64,000 nt of DNA from Lotus japonicus. Taxonomy: Eukaryota; Streptophyta; Magnoliopsida; Fabales; Fabaceae. The notes beneath the pieces are model-generated. The model did not search any database, was not told the DNA's origin, and was given only the letters and a program-made list of their open reading frames with translations. This document shows positions 46,127 through 56,565 of this stretch, in pieces. Both the position numbers and the translations under genes were made by a program. The stretch is from contig NC_080043.1 in NCBI RefSeq assembly GCF_012489685.1, positions 65,527,920-65,591,919 on the forward strand. Reading direction: 5' to 3'. Position 1 is the first letter of the stretch; each line of letters starts with the position of its first letter.

Positions 46127-46600
46127 CTAAAAAGGAGGGTTTGCCCTATAGGCATCATATCTAACCCTCAGAGGCTCTATGCGCCCCACTACCTCTTCCA
46201 TCTGACCTTCAAGACGAGATTTCTCCTGTCAAGAATTCAACTCATCAAGAGCAGCGGCACAGATCTTCCCAGTCAAGTCCTTGGTCTCTTCAGGGTCTGC
46301 TTGGCCTAAGGCAGCTTGGAGTTGGTAAAACTCCTCCATCTTCTCACTAATTTGGTGTTCTTCAAAGAACACCATCACAGAAAGTTGGTTGTATTCTTCG
46401 TACAGGGGTATAGCCTCGTTTAGCAGCCCCAAGAAGTCCAGAAGTGGAATTCTCACGCGAGCAATAATCCCCCTCTGCAGTAATTGGTGGATGAGCATTA
46501 TTAACTCTTCAACTTTCGAGTGAGATTAGTACATGGCTTGAAAAATGTCCTTTTCAAAAGCCAAGGACCGGATTTGGTTAAGGAGAGCACGACTGGCCAT
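46127..46600 (-). pseudogene. Tat antisense small frame (157 codons, two stops)
   Basis: From ATG 46600 the frame reads MASRALLNQIRSLAFEKDIF and ends YRANPPF with TAG at 46127. It has a TAA at codon 25 and a TGA at 46229-46231, and is otherwise open. Start (MAS), the LAFEKDIF block, a helical middle and the PPF end resemble the Sirevirus antisense frames (KAFEEDLF ... DPPF). It converges on the end of pol at 46039 with an 87-bp gap. A TATA box lies 81 bp upstream. Its homology with the Sirevirus frame is my inference from these shared features. Confidence 0.6.
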
Positions 46601-46680
46601 GGCTACAAGAATAGAGTTTGCAGAGGAAGAAACAGGCTTTGGAGGAGTTACTGATTAAAGAAGAGTAAAAAACGGAATCA

Positions 46681-46686
46681 TTTATA
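46681..46686 (-). promoter_or_regulatory. Possible TATA box of the Tat small antisense frame
   Basis: TATAAA on the minus strand (GTTATAAATGA), 81 bp upstream of the ATG at 46600. The stretch 46601-47150 otherwise shows no gene and would hold the 3' end of the upstream antisense transcript. Confidence 0.4.
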
Positions 46687-47150
46687 ACAATTGTAACAAA
46701 GTGCAGAATAAATGCATGGTGAGCAGTTATCAGATTTTGCCCTATGGCCAAGAGCCACGTAAGACACCACTGCAAGGATAGGAAGTTGTTCCATCGTTAA
46801 CAAGAACGTGGCAACAGAATATCATAAATTATCCTATTTCTAAGGAGTCGGCAACGACTTAGGAGACGAACGGTTAGAGTGCTTTGGACGGTGCCAATTC
46901 AAACATTGGTGAGATTAAGAGGTAGTGTAAAAAAGCACAACATAAATTATTTGGCAATACAGGATGATTCGAAAATAAAAACATGTATGGAATCACTTGG
47001 CAACGCATGTCGAATTCCACAAAATTCCAAATGTAAGGCCATTGTCGAAACAAGCATTCAAAGTCAGCATTACAGAAATTGGCGACAAAGGCCATTCAAA
47101 GTCAAAGTTATTACAAACTAGGAAAATAAAAAGAAAGAAGGATGAAAATC

Positions 47151-50100
47151 CTAAATCTTCGACTTGAAGGCATCAAGTTGGCCACTGGCAGCAGCAATTC
47201 TAACCTCCAAACTCTGTTTGGCAAGAGTGTCGACTTCAACTTCCTTAGAAAGCTTGGATGTCGACAACATCACCTTTTTACAATCATCAGCAAGAGCAGT
47301 CAAGCGGGTATTCACAGAAGGGCCTTCTTCAACTAAGGTTGCTTGCTCCTTCTCTAACTTAGCCATCTCCCTTCGAAGCTCATCAAGTCGAGTATCAATG
47401 CGCAACAAATCAGCTGTTATCAAGGTCTTCCTTGCAGTCAGCTTCAAAATTTCATCTTTCATAGCCAAGATCCGACTCATGCCAGAAGCAACATGTGCCT
47501 CCTTAGTCTTGATAATTTGACCCACGCTCTTAGCCTGATCAAAGGCAGCCAGGAGGTCAACCAAGAAAGCTTGAAACTCGACAAGGGCAACAGCCTGAGT
47601 TTGATCAAGACGCTGGCCAATGAGGAAAGTGAGCTGCTCCTTGACATCATGGCTAGCCTGAGGATCGGCCTGAATTCGACCCAGGAAACCTTCAGCAAAG
47701 ATTAGATTTTTAAGCTTGGCCAGGCTCTCTTCAATCTGATCAGCGCTAGCCATCCCAGTGGACGAAGCAGTTTTAGCAATTTCGACTTGGCGTGGCGGAG
47801 AATCAAGGTCTAAAGTACCATCGAGAAAACCTTGGATAGCAGTAACAAGGTCTTGAGCAAAAAGAGCATCGAGCTTTTCACTAGAAGCATGAGATAAAGC
47901 TGTTGTCCTTGAGGAAGCCGAGCCTCCTTTGGCCTGTGGAGAAAGCATAGCAACTCCAGAATCTTGTTGAGCCTTGGGAGAAGGGCAGGCGTGCGTCGAA
48001 GTTTGGGCCTCAGCACCAGCAGCAACAGGAGACTTGGGAGGGGGCATTACACCAACCACTCAATCAGGCTGAGTGACTGGGGGCACTTCATCTCCATCAC
48101 GCTGAACTTCGACATGAGGCACACTTTGTTCGCGAACAGGTGAGGCAGTGCCTGGAGCATCCTGTAGAGGAAAATTAAAAAAGTTATCTCGACATTCTTT
48201 GGTATAATAAGGTTCACAACCAGGATGTTGCCAAGCGATTGGCTTTGAATTGAAATAAAACGTCAACTTGTCCCACACAGGGTCTAGTTCGCTAGAGTCT
48301 AAACTCGAACTCGAGGATTCCAAACTGCTCAAGGGACTCGACATAACAACTGGTGGAGGTTTAGGAGGTAACAAATTGGCTCGGGGCACAGCCATTTTAG
48401 ACATGCCAACCCTCTGAAGAAGGAAAGTGAAAGTCCTTGAGGAGGCATAGATAAAAAAAAACATTAAAATAGACTATGAACAACGAATGGTTACCTTGCT
48501 AGCAGACCTCTTGAGAGGACTGGAATCAGCTGAACTCTTGGAGGGCTGGGAAGATCGACTACCAGACTTGCGACCAGATTTTGTTATGGATGTCTTCTTC
48601 AAAGTTTTCTCGACCGGCGTCTTCTCGCCATGTTTGCGTTTGGACTGGATAGAATCAGAAACAGGAAGGTCTTCATGAGGCGGGGGACTGGAAGCAGAAT
48701 GTTCTTGAATCTCGACCTAGGTGAAGAGAAAAGTTTAAGTAAAAATTCAGTAATCAAGACATGCACAAAGGTCATCGATATGAGAAATTCAAACCTTGTC
48801 AACGGCCAGGCCATCACCCCCTTCAACCGCCTCAGGATGGCTAGCAGATTTAGCTGGAGAAGGTTTGCTCACAGCTGAGCCACCGGCCCCCTTGGCCCTT
48901 TTCTGACTCGCAGAAGTAGCGGAAGTGGCTTCCCTCTTTCGACTCTAAAACAAGGTAAAAGATTAGTACAGCAAACGTGCCCAGAAAGGAAAGAAGATTT
49001 CAGCTAAAAAGGTACCTTGGTCACAGCAAGCTTTTCAGCCAGACCAACCCCAACATCATCATCGTCATCATCAATCTCGATGGCAGCTTGCGGAACTTGA
49101 GGCACTTGGGGAGAAACCTGGGGAGGTGGTCGAGGAATGGCCTCAGCTGTAACATTAGGAAGAAAAGTTAAAAGACAAATGGCATAATAAAGGCCAAGTC
49201 GAAATGTTTACCTTGACCAATACGCGTGTTTAGCGATATGTGGTTGAAGATTTCGACCGGCACGTGTAAAGGAAAATTCCACATGTAGAATTTGGTCCAA
49301 GTCACTCGCTTCCGGGGAGGCATTGCCTCATTATATATGTTCTTGATACTGATGTGATCAACCCACTTAGGGAGAACCAGTGGGAAGGCCAGAGCATACT
49401 TATAGGTAGGAAAATATGGGAATTTAAAGCCAGTTTTTCGAATAACCACGGAAAGACCATCTTCCTCAGGAGGAATGATCAGTCGAGATTTTTTGGCTTT
49501 AGATTCCCACTTCTGCCTGAGAACCTGGGCTGCTTTAGCAACAGTTTCTCGAAGGCGAGGACCTGGAAAATATACTACACCGAAGAATTTATGAAAAGCG
49601 TTGATTTCGGCCAGGTGCATACCTCTGGTTTTCTTGGGAGCCGGGTCCTGCACAGGAAAAGCATTTGTCATGCATTGAAGGCTATCCACAAGCGGCACTG
49701 AAATTTCAGTCCAATATGCAGACCACCATGTTTTGAATGATTTGGTGACAAAGTACTTCCTAAAATCCGCTTCAAAGTGAGAAGCGTCGTAAGGCGGAGT
49801 CAACGTCTCAAGTCGATGGGCATCAATCCTCGTATTGGAAACTACAGGAGGAGTCTTCTTAGCTGGGAGAAAAGATTCGAAAACAGCATTTAACCAGAGT
49901 TGGAGCAACCATAAAGGGCCAGCTGCGTTCAAATAGGCAACTTTAGGATTTCGAATGTCTGCCACAGCTTCATTGATCATTTGGTAGAGGTTGCCAAGAA
50001 CAAGCCTGGCCATAGCGATCTTTCGACCCTCATGAAGCAGGTTGGCCAAGGGAAGGAGTTTGATAGGAATTCTCAAAGACTTGGTGCAGAAGACATAAGC

Positions 50101-50838
50101 AGAAAGCCAATACAGAAGAAAAGCAACATGTTCAGTGTCAGACACCTCACCTTCTTCGACATAATGGTCTTTGATAAATCGACTAGAAGACATATTCTCC
50201 GTCGAGATCGCAATTGGCGCAGTTGGGACAGCAGTAGAGTGATAATCATCTTCCATGGGCCAGAGGCCAGCAATTGCAGCTACGTTGAGAAGGGTTGGGG
50301 TGATCATACCAAAGGGAAGATGGAAGCAATTGGTAGATCTCTCCCAGAAATAGAACAAACTCAAAAGCATAGCTGGGTTGTACGAAATAGGCGATCTCGA
50401 CATTTGGATTAAGTCAAAAATCCCAATGTCTTTCCAATGTTGAGCTTTGCCAGCCTCTACCCTATCAAGCCATTTAAGATAAGCTCCCTCGTTGGCAGTT
50501 GGATTAAGAGGGGCAGATCGAAAAGCTCTCTTAGGGTCACTCAGAAAGGGCATGCGATAGGAGGATCGAAATGCTAAGATAAGTTCTTCTCCTCGAATAC
50601 TAGGGTGAAACGTTTCATACTTATCAGGAAGACTATTGGGTCTATCTTCCTTTACCTTTTTCAAAGGTCCTAAAATGGCGCGTAAAGTACCATTAACAAA
50701 GAAAGGAATTAGTACTTGAGATTTCCAGATAGCTCTCTTCTCTGCTTCATTTGGTGGGTCTGGAATGGGTACACGCTTGGCCTCACTCATCTTGAGTTCA
50801 GTCGCCATCGGAACAACGTTGCTGGGGTCAGATGCCAT
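47151..50838 (-). CDS. Tat antisense gene: plant mobile domain and coiled-coil protein, five exons
   Basis: Exons are 50838-49212, 49146-49016, 48944-48795, 48716-48495 and 48413-47151. Every intron has GT/AG ends and phase is kept throughout: 3393 nt, 1130 codons plus stop. One in-frame TGA (48062-48060, codon 828) interrupts exon 5, so this copy would be truncated. Exon 1 holds a plant mobile domain (PMD, PF10536 type) with IRGEELILAFRSSYRMPFL, FYFWERSTNCFHLPFGMIT and LLNVAAIAGLWPMEDD. Exons 2-4 encode a low-complexity Ser/Lys-rich linker. Exon 5 encodes a long coiled coil (RLDELRREMAKLEKEQATL). PMD proteins occur in transposons and in Arabidopsis MAIN/MAIL proteins; antisense extra frames are, from memory, reported for Tat elements. 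Its role here is unknown. Confidence 0.82.
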
Positions 50839-50949
50839 GGGAAATGGTTGAAGAGTTCACCGAAAGGGAAAAGCAGTGAAAATGGCAGGAAATTTAAAGT
50901 AAGTTTGAGAATCAGGGAAGCGTAAAGCTTGCAAGAAGCATTAATGGCG

Positions 50950-50957
50950 TATTTATA
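50950..50957 (-). promoter_or_regulatory. TATA box of the antisense PMD gene
   Basis: TATAAATA on the minus strand (TCTATAAATACGC), 112 bp upstream of the ATG. It implies a leader of about 80 nt and a promoter inside the element, separate from the LTR. Confidence 0.65.
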
Positions 50958-51016
50958 GACGCAAGGAAAGAACGGATTTGAAGCTGCATTAAGCCATACC
51001 GTATAAAATTTGAAGT

Positions 51017-51027
51017 CCCAACGGTTA
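51017..51027. promoter_or_regulatory. Mitosis-specific activator (MSA) consensus match
   Basis: CCCAACGGTTA matches the full consensus YCYAACGGYYA. It lies about 60 bp upstream of the antisense TATA box. The motif works in either orientation in known cell-cycle promoters. A single short match may be chance. Confidence 0.4.
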
Positions 51028-51276
51028 TTTTATTATTAAAACTGCTGCCCCCTAGTTTGTAGGCAGAAAGGGTAATCATAACTCTAGTGAAAAAGGTTGA
51101 AATTGTCAGCTAAGAAGTCAGACGCTATGACTTTTGATTGGACCTGAAGATGAGCGGCTAGGATTGCAAGATGTTTGGTTTTCCGGGATTTTAAATTCAG
51201 CCAAAGTTTTAGACTCAAAAAATGCTTGGCTTCTCCAGAGTTTGGTAGTCGAAGACCAACATTTTTGGGGGACATC

Positions 51277-52097
51277 TGTTGGCCCAAAATTTAGCCCAAG
51301 AATCGTCGACACAAACGAGTCGAGATTTAGGTCAGGAAGGGCCAAAAAAGAAACACAAGTTAAATTGACAACGAAAATCGACAAAGCTGATGCTTGAGGC
51401 AGTTACGGAAAAGGAGGGCCATCAACATGTGCGTAATACCCATGTTGCAACAGAAACAGTTGAATACGTGTGCCCCTACCCACGATGGACACCCACAGTG
51501 CGAGCAAGCGGTTAAAGTGCATCCCTCTCCCCACTACGCATGGAACTTCCGGAATAAGCAAGAGATCGTGGAGAAAATCAAGCCCACTAACTCATCCATT
51601 AGAGAAGAAACCGCCAAAGACATGTGAGACAACGGAGCCCTATAAATAGCAGAAGCTCATTCAAAGAAAGGGTTCCCAACTCAACTCCAAAAACTCACTA
51701 AAAAGCTCACATGTCCGCATCAAAGAGACTCAACGAGCCTAACGTGATCATGAAGGAGTATGATGCAGAACCAGCCATTTATTCCTGCGTTTAATGCTTT
51801 CGACTCGTTATTTTGTTCATTTGAATTTCTGTCGATTTTTCTTTACTTGATGTAATTTCCAGTTTTTCGACTGTCTTTGTGTGTATTTCCCTTTGTTTAA
51901 TGAAATTCAGTTTCCAGCAATCTTGAATATTTGTTTTTAAGTTACAAGTTCAACCTTTGACATTTGTTTGTCGAAAACCACGTTTCACACAGCACTTTGG
52001 CAAGACGTTTTCCCAAAAGAACTCTTATTCTTAAAACTCTTAAACTTTTTCCAGTCGAATTTGGAGAATGTTTGTTTACCAAATATCACCGTAAACA
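51277..52097 (+). repeat. 3' LTR of the Tat element (821 bp)
   Basis: It starts TGTTGGCCCAAAATTTAGCC, preceded by a G-run (TTTTTGGGGGACATC) as possible polypurine tract, and ends CCGTAAACA. Its right border is supported because the following CCAGTGCAGCAACC continues a repeat known from three other places in the window. A TATA box TATAAATA lies at 51641-51648. No 5' LTR remains for comparison. Confidence 0.75.
51641..51648 (+). promoter_or_regulatory. TATA box in the Tat LTR
   Basis: TATAAATA within CCCTATAAATAGCAG, in the middle of the LTR on the sense strand, with AACGG a few bases upstream. This would be the element's own sense promoter. Confidence 0.55.
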
Positions 52098-52368
52098 CCA
52101 GTGCAGCAACCTTGTAATCCGTTATCCCCTTTTACAGTTGTGATATCTTTTGATCATCTTGATTTCTCTTGTAGAGTTGGAGTCGAATACAGGAAGCCAT
52201 ACGAACCATCTAACACACTATCGTATGATGTTGTTCCAATGCCTTAATGCCCCCGCACAGGTCACAAGCAAGCGCAACCTTACTCGGCGATATGTTAAGT
52301 TTTCTAACACATTATAAACACTTAATTGTATCACAGACTCTCTGATGTGGGAGAAATCCACCTACCTA
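52098..52368. repeat. 270-bp repeat R1, copy a (cut by the Tat element)
   Basis: TGCAGCAACCTTGTAATCCG to GATGTGGGAGAAATCC. It shares CTTTTGATCATCTTGA and CACAAGCAAGCGCAAC with copies b (53802-54066), c (58191-58467) and d (63646-63922). Its left part is missing, where the Tat LTR ends, so the Tat element seems to have inserted into it. Confidence 0.75.
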
Positions 52369-52690
52369 GATAGTAGCTGAGGCTCTCGCTTTTCGGTGGT
52401 CAGTGGCTTTGGCGATCGAGCTTGGCTTCCGGCGGGTTTGTGTTTTAAGATGGATTGTCTCAAGCTTTTCCAGATGTGGAAAAATCCTACAGAATGATTG
52501 TTTCTTGTTTAATTGTTCTTTTAATTATTTTTCTGTGGTTTTTATTAGCTGTGCTGGCAATGTTGTTGCAGACTACTTGGCTAGGAATGCCTCCTCTTTT
52601 GCAGGTTGTGTGTGGATATAGTAGGTTCCTCCTGAAACATTTATAACTGCGGATATTTTGATTTATATACCTCTGGTTAATATATTGCAT
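52369..52690 (+). pseudogene. LINE remnant: RNase H domain and 3' end
   Basis: Frames read AEALAFRWSVALAIELGF, then after a frameshift MDCLKLFQMWKN, then GNVVADYLARNASSF. This is the RNase H-like domain (RVT_3) at the end of plant L1-type LINE open frames or related gene copies. An A run (TTAAAAAAAATAC) at the end fits a LINE 3' tail. At least two frameshifts make it nonfunctional. Confidence 0.6.
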
Positions 52691-52699
52691 GTTTGGTTA

Positions 52700-52900
52700 A
52701 AAAAAATACAATCAAGAAATTTGTATCTCGCGGTGTTCATATTTAATTTCGTCTGTCTCTTTTTCAATTGTTAATACAATTTTTAATTCCCGGCCTCGTG
52801 TTTTATTCATACACGTGATAGTGGATTAGCAATTTAGCATGCATTAATTTCATGGAAGAAGTGCTTGAAAAGAAAAACTCAATTTTCACTGAAACCTGAG
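52700..52900. repeat. Degraded duplication partner of 54470-54625
   Basis: Both stretches share AAATTTGTATCTTGCGGTGT-like sequence, a TCGTGTTTTATTC block, ACACGTGAT and GAAAAACTCAATTTTCACT. Since R1 copies a and b precede them at similar distances, R1 and this flank were probably duplicated together. The sequence 52901-53424 shows nothing recognisable. Confidence 0.6.
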
Positions 52901-53424
52901 TTTGAAGGGAAGCCATTTGTCTCTCAATTTGATGGTGATAGATTCAATTTAGCTTTAATTGCCTCCACCAGGGATCAAACATGGAGGAAAAATTAAATTT
53001 CACTATAAGGTACAATTAAGGAAAACATTTGTTTCGTGGCTGCTGCAACAAATCGGGGAAGAAGGTTTTTGTTCTCTTGAAGAGATCATGATCTACATAT
53101 ACCTATTGAATATTTGTGAAGCTTTCATTCAGTTTTTTTTATTCTAGTCCAATACAGTGAAGGGTATTTTATCTTAATCTTTTATGCTAAGTTTAAAAGC
53201 AAAAGGAGTTTGAATGTGTGAAGCCTTTTCGTGTTGCTTATTCTAGACAAATGTAACGATATTAATGAGTACTTTTACTTGACTTTTTATGGTTTATTTT
53301 GAGTTTGGAAGTAAAAGTAGTTTTATATATGTTAAGCGTATCTATAGGGACTATATGTCATTTAATTTCTTGATAAATGTTTATTATATATATTTTAAAA
53401 GTAATAATGAACATATATATACTA

Positions 53425-53719
53425 CTCCCTCTGTTCCTATTTATAAGAATTAAATAAATGGTGTAGCTTGGTTCTTTTTATAAGAACCAATTTAAATTTC
53501 AATGTGCATTAATTAATTTTTGGCAACAATACCCTCATTTAATAGAGGTTTCTCTTTCTTTCCAATATGCAATTCATTAATGATAAATATAAATTAAAAA
53601 AAATAAGTTGGGGTAGTTTTGGAAAGTTGAGATAAATATGAACAAATTTAATACTACCAACCACTTTCTTAAGGGACGTGAAATGTTAGTTTGGTTCTTA
53701 TAAATTGGAACGGAGGGAG
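53425..53719. mobile_element. Stowaway-type MITE (295 bp)
   Basis: Terminal inverted repeats: CTCCCTCTGTTCC at the left and GGAACGGAGGGAG at the right, flanked by TA on both sides (53423-53424 and 53720-53721). Both ends continue into TTATAAGAA-like arms. These are the hallmarks of Stowaway (Tc1/Mariner) MITEs. No coding capacity. Confidence 0.85.
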
Positions 53720-53801
53720 TATTTAGATTTTAAGATGACATTTAATTTAGGTTTTGCAATTACAATAAAAAGGTGATGGTTCGAGCAAGCATGATGGTCA
53801 G

Positions 53802-54066
53802 TGTAGCAACCTAGTAATCCGTTATCTCTCCTTTACAGTTGTGATGTCGTTTGATCATCTTGACTTCTCATGTAGAGTTAGAGTCAGATACAGGAAGCCA
53901 CACCGACCAACTAACACACCACCGTGTGATGCTGTTCCATCATCTTAATGCCCCCGCACGGGTCACAAGCAAGCGCAACTTTGCTCGGCGAATTAATAAG
54001 TCTTCTAACACTTTATAAACATTTAATAGTTTGACTTACTCTCCAATGTGGGATCTACTCTTTACA
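53802..54066. repeat. 270-bp repeat R1, copy b
   Basis: TGTAGCAACCTAGTAATCCG to GATCTACTCTTTACA. Homology with copies c and d extends left to about 53766 (AATAAAAAGGTG). From 54067 to 55683 I see no gene; 54470-54625 is the partner of 52700-52900. Confidence 0.75.
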
Positions 54067-54625
54067 AATTAATACCAATTAATGCCTTGCGCAATCCACC
54101 CGACTTGCGTTTTCCATTTAGATATATGCTTGGCTGATTTGGTTCTTCGATAGATACAAATAGATGGAACAAGAATATAGAATTACGATAGTACCTTTAT
54201 CGTCACGCAACTTGTTCATAAATGGTGAAGGTTTAAGGAAAATTGATGTTCTCTTCAAGGAGAGGACTGATGCTGGATGCATGAAACTAATGCACTGATG
54301 CACATTAGCACGGTGCTGCCGTAGATAGTGATGGCCACGGTTGGTACTTATTTGAAGTCTTCTAATTTCAAAAAAATTTCAAAACCACGCTACCGTACGA
54401 CCACGTTTAACACCACATTTTGTGGAATTTTTTACTTTCCAATCAGCCACAAATTTGTATTGGGTCCAATCACGAAATTTGTATCTTGCGGTGTTCATGT
54501 TCAATTTCGTCTCTCTTTTTCAATTTGTAATTCCCTCGTGTTTTATTCGTACACGTGATGATGGATTAGCATATGCATTAATTTCATTGAAGTGCACCAA
54601 AAGAAAAACTCAATTTTCACTTTAA

Positions 54626-55683
54626 CACTTATTTACATATGTACTATGTGAGAACAGACCCTTTGTGTAGTTCATTTTCATTTCAGTCTCTTACACAAGT
54701 GTATGTTTCAACTCTTGGTTTTCTCGTTCTAATGGCAAAAGCACTGCATTTGACATCTTTTTCTGATAATTTTTTTCATTTTTTATGCTGCATATAAAGT
54801 ACACTAGTGAACCAAGAGTGGAATATAATTCTCCTAGAAACATGGAGAATGAGATTGTGGAAGAGCTGAACCAGGGTGTATCAATTATAAATCTTCTTAT
54901 TATATATTTATATGGATGGTGGTGTTATGTGCAAGTAATCATTGCACTCTAATTTCACTTCTGAACAAATTGAATGTTACAGTTTTCTATCCTTTGGGAC
55001 TTTTGAGTACTTGTTGGGAGTGCCAAGTCTGCAATGCTACCTTTGTAAGTTCTAACCACTATTGCCATGTTTAGTTTCCTTAATTTGTGGTGTCTAGGGC
55101 CTCTGTTTGAAAAAGTCATGTGAGGATCATTCAACATGTTTTGCCTATGTCCTATGTGCTTCTGCATCAGACAATAATCGTTGCTTACAGTGCACCTTCC
55201 ATATGATGCATACTCTGGTTTGTGATAGTGTAACATCTTGAAAGTTGCCCGAACAAGTGTGGAGGAAAATTTAGTTGTTTATTTTGACTTTTTGAGCATT
55301 TCAAGTTCAATTACAACTTTTATTTTATTGTATATTTGTAATTAAAGATGAATTAACAGTGATTGGCAAGTGCTTCCTACTGGAATATAAAGTTCTCTAC
55401 CGTATAAGGACCATTACTCTTGGAGCATTAATAAGAAGATTTTTTCTTCAATATATGAAGTACCCTTCAGTGTTTTCCTCATTTTACCAAGTCATGTTCC
55501 CTCTCAACCGTAGTGTAACTGAATATTGCAAACTGTTGGATGGATGTACCAATTTCAATTTCTAATTGCACATTTCTTTCTCCCTTCTGATTTTTCATTT
55601 CTTATGAAATAGTACTCAATAAATCAATAACTATACACTGATTCATGTCGAACACGTCCTTAAAATGCAACATTTATTTTCAG
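54626..55683. other. Intergenic or intronic, no feature recognised
   Basis: A+T-rich sequence without recognisable coding frame. It may be intron or lost 5' exons of the transporter pseudogene that starts at 55684; I could not find the family's N-terminal motifs. Confidence 0.4.
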
Positions 55684-56537
55684 GTAAGGGATTTCAATGT
55701 TGCAAAAACGGAGACTGATATTAGTTCATATGCTGGTTATGTGGGTATGATTGCTTTTTGCATTTCCATTATTTGAAGTCAGTTCTTTATTACTAATGCC
55801 TGTGTGATCGAAAACATGTTGTAGGATCTTCATTCATGCTCGGCAGAGCTTTGACTTCTGTAAGCTGGGGAATGGTTTCTGATCGCTATGGTCGAAAACC
55901 TGTTAGAATTTTCGGGGTTATTGCAGTGTGAGTATAGTATCTTTCAATGAATTGGATGCTTTTTATAAGTTATATGTTATGTGGTTTCCCTTAATTATCA
56001 ATGTTTACTTGATTTCATCAGTGTCATTTTCAACACACTATTTGGCCTTAGTACGAATTTTTGGATGGCTATTGTTACTAGATTTCTTTTGGGAAGTTTG
56101 AATGGTTTAATTTGACCAGTGAAGGTACCATTTTTCTAAAACCTATTAATGTTCAATTCAGGTTTCATCCACCAGCAACAGGACACTAATTTTGAATTTA
56201 TGGTAAGGGATACATGACTTTTTCAATGAATTATACTCATTTAAACTTTAACTTTTATTTATCTATTTGATGAACTCCTTTATTTAACAGGCCCATGCTA
56301 CTGAACTTTTTCGAGAAGTCCACTTATAGATATGCACTGATAGATGAATAAAAAGAAGCAGGAGAATCCAAACTGCATGTATTAAATGGTTTGCATATAC
56401 CATTTTAAACCCCATTAGGTAGAAATGATACCTCTTGATAAGCCATGTCATGAAGTAAGAAAATACAATAAACAATGATAGATGACATTAAGCTCAAGGT
56501 GAGATGTTTTCCTTTGCATCAAGCTCTAGGGCTCTCT
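55684..56537 (+). pseudogene. ZIFL-type MFS transporter pseudogene, 5' exons
   Basis: Exons with GT/AG borders: 55684-55744 (VRDFNVAKTETDISSYAGYVG), 55825-55927 (SSFMLGRALTSVSWGMVSDR, then YGRKPVRIFGVIAV) and 56022-56124 (VIFNTLFGLSTNFWMAIVTR, LLGSLNGLI*PVK). These match zinc-induced-facilitator-like transporters, vacuolar or plasma-membrane MFS proteins; SDRYGRKP is the MFS loop 2-3 signature. A TGA replaces Gly in exon 3. The next exon starts at 56291 (AHATELFREK) but is split by about 197 bp before its remainder at 56516-56537 (HQALGLSI). A second copy of that exon lies at 59484. Confidence 0.82.
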
Positions 56538-56565
56538 ATAGTAAGCCTCATCAACTCTCTACATT

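Larger units (their letters stand above)
14861..52097 (+). mobile_element. Tat/Ogre-type Ty3/gypsy element, 5' truncated, hosting nested Sireviruses
   Basis: Pieces at 14861-15597, 16845-19458, 30929-33621 and 45685-52097 form one element of about 12.4 kb once the insertions are removed. At two insertion points the protein reads on in frame: HNPC to VHHEVSP across the solo LTR, and PSED to YWNMML across copy 3. The order is gag, protease, RT, RNase H, a second RNase H-like domain and integrase. Two antisense genes and a 3' LTR follow. The second RNase H and the antisense genes beyond pol are known for the Tat lineage. The 5' LTR, primer site and gag N-terminus are missing. Frames carry many stops, so it is inactive. 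Confidence 0.88.

Noticed and set aside
52098..52368. R1 as an RNA gene such as tRNA or 5S
   Set aside because: No cloverleaf, A/B box pair or 5S sequence recognised, and its borders follow repeat behaviour.
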